64,000 nucleotides of DNA from Rhodobacteraceae bacterium bin131 (lineage in GTDB: Bacteria > Pseudomonadota > Alphaproteobacteria > Rhodobacterales > Rhodobacteraceae): NCBI GenBank assembly GCA_002239085.1, contig MPNP01000007.1, positions 1 to 64,000 of the forward strand, given 5' to 3'. This document shows positions 62,975-64,000 of this stretch, one piece after another. Each line of letters starts with the position of its first letter. Position 1 is the stretch's first letter. The translations under genes and the position numbers were made by a program. The notes beneath the pieces were generated by a model, which saw only the letters and a list, made by a program, of their open reading frames with translations, had not been told where the DNA came from and searched no databases.

Positions 62975-64000
62975 CTAGTGTTCAGGGTGGGTTAATTTCA
63001 AACGGTTTCCAAATTCTTTGACAATATCATACACCATCAACACATCGTTTCTTGTGGTCAGGTAAGTTCCAGCGGTAACCCTTATAATTTCTGACCCATC
63101 CACTGTTGTATGCGTTAAATAGACGCGCCCATCGGCATTGATTGCGTGGCATAGGGCATTGGTAATTTGGTTAGAGTCAAAGCCTTCTGGTATAAACCTA
63201 AAACCAAATAACGCTAATGGAGTACTGACAGAGACCTCAAACTCTGGATCATTTACAAATTTTTGTTCAAGCTCTTTAATCCATGTGACATGATCTCTGA
63301 TTAACTGGCGTAGACCTTTAAGCCCGTAAGCACGCAAAGTAAACCATATTTTCAGTGATCTAAAACGTCTGCCCAAAGCGATAGTGAGTTCACTAAAATT
63401 AGTGATGTTCTCAATTCCATCTGTTTTTAAATAATCTGGTTGAATGCCAACAGTTCTCGCTTGTACCTCTGGTTTTGCCAATAGTTGTATTGAACAGTCT
63501 AATTGAATACCAAGCCATTTGTGAGGATTGATGACAATAGAATCTGCCCCCTCAATCCCTTTCCATAAATACCTGAACTCAGGACAAATCATTGCCGAGC
63601 CCGCCCACGCAGCATCCACATGGACATAAAGATCAAACTCTTTGGCAACCTTAATTGTGTCTTCAATTTGATCAAAAGCTCCTGCCGCGGTACCCCCACA
63701 ACATAATATCACTCCCACAGGTATATTCCCATTTTGAAGATCAGCCAAAATCATGGACCGAAGGCTGTTGGGGTCCATAGATCGATTGGGGAGTTTATCC
63801 GGGACTCGTAGATTATCTGAGCCAATTCCAGATAGTCTTACTGCTTTTTCGATTGAGGAATGGTTTTCCGATGATGCATAGACTTTTAATGTCGGAAATT
63901 GATTTATCCCCTTTGTCAATCCCATCCAATTGAGACCCCGCTCACGCATTGTCAGGACGGCATTAAAAGTCGCAATTGTTGCCGTATCCTGAATCAGGCC
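62975..64000 (-). CDS. group II PLP-dependent amino acid decarboxylase (partial)
   Basis: The gene enters from beyond the right edge: its frame is open to base 64000, and the residues before the internal Met at 63949 (GLIQDTATIATFNAVL) match the conserved interior of aromatic-L-amino-acid decarboxylases, so 63949 is not the start. About 341 C-terminal residues are present. The PLP-binding Lys is in NPHKWLG, and the preceding HVDAAWAGSA holds the cofactor-contacting Asp and Ala. Substrate (Trp, Tyr, Phe, DOPA or another amino acid) cannot be read from this part. It is upstream of, and probably co-transcribed with, the SDR gene. Confidence 0.9.
   Translation of the reverse strand, partial: GLIQDTATIATFNAVLTMRERGLNWMGLTKGINQFPTLKVYASSENHSSIEKAVRLSGIGSDNLRVPDKLPNRSMDPNSLRSMILADLQNGNIPVGVILCCGGTAAGAFDQIEDTIKVAKEFDLYVHVDAAWAGSAMICPEFRYLWKGIEGADSIVINPHKWLGIQLDCSIQLLAKPEVQARTVGIQPDYLKTDGIENITNFSELTIALGRRFRSLKIWFTLRAYGLKGLRQLIRDHVTWIKELEQKFVNDPEFEVSVSTPLALFGFRFIPEGFDSNQITNALCHAINADGRVYLTHTTVDGSEIIRVTAGTYLTTRNDVLMVYDIVKEFGNRLKLTHPEH

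Noticed and set aside
1..64000. CRISPR array, toxin-antitoxin pair or prophage
   Set aside because: No regularly spaced direct repeats, no small two-gene toxin-antitoxin arrangement and no phage structural or integrase genes were seen in the window.

Overview
The window looks like chromosomal DNA of a low-GC (visibly AT-rich), Gram-negative heterotroph, most likely a marine-type alphaproteobacterium. This placement is inference from gene content: a mreBCD-mrdA-rodA cell-shape cluster next to leuA, a tripartite tricarboxylate transporter (TctCBA), GlnD, KdsA (Kdo, hence LPS), a urate/allantoin pathway, the protocatechuate branch of the beta-ketoadipate pathway and Entner-Doudoroff enzymes. No rRNA, CRISPR array, intact transposon or prophage was seen. 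Two tRNA genes are present: Gln(UUG) and Ala(CGC).

Layout. 0-1.2 kb is nearly gene-free, with a small predicted membrane protein at 806-973. 1.3-7 kb: hemC, then a convergent operon tctC-tctB-tctA-atuA-like-DUF4387. 7-10 kb: glnD. 10-12.9 kb: a purine (urate/allantoin) operon comprising a PuuE-UraD fusion, ureidoglycine aminohydrolase and ureidoglycolate lyase. 12.9-17.4 kb: a DnaQ-like exonuclease, a YbbP-like permease and YbbA-like ATPase, and divergent TesA. 17.4-19 kb: cytochrome c' and a membrane-anchored dihaem cytochrome c. 19-26.4 kb: a tightly packed eight-gene operon (substrate-binding protein, ATPase, permease, cytosine-deaminase-like amidohydrolase, FAD oxidase, two flavodoxin-fold reductases, creatininase-like hydrolase), which looks like uptake plus breakdown of an unidentified nitrogen heterocycle. 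26.7-29.5 kb: galE, a RidA protein and PPK2. 29.8-34.9 kb: a 1697-residue exonuclease-RecQ-UvrD fusion. 35-38.9 kb: tRNA-Gln and nhaA-kdsA-phosphohexomutase. 39-45.6 kb: mreB-mreC-mreD-mrdA-rodA-hydroxyacid dehydrogenase. 45.7-47.5 kb: leuA preceded by a leucine-rich leader peptide. 48-50.2 kb: a MORN-repeat protein. 50.6-54.2 kb: a putative winged-helix protein, nadE and gltX. 54.4 kb: tRNA-Ala. 54.8-58.4 kb: pcaC-pcaH-pcaG-(IS21 remnant)-pcaB. 58.5-64 kb: a sterol-desaturase-family protein, eda, edd, an SDR dehydrogenase and a group II PLP decarboxylase cut by the window edge.

Most striking points. (1) The heterocycle operon at 19-26.4 kb, with an intrinsic terminator after its binding-protein gene. 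(2) The three-module exonuclease/RecQ/UvrD fusion. (3) A leuA leader peptide with four consecutive Leu codons, whose RNA can pair with the leuA Shine-Dalgarno, suggesting translational attenuation. (4) A tandem duplication of the haem-binding 3' end of the cytochrome c' gene just past its stop codon. (5) A decayed IS21-family element inside the pca operon. All identifications come from reading motifs; no database search was run.
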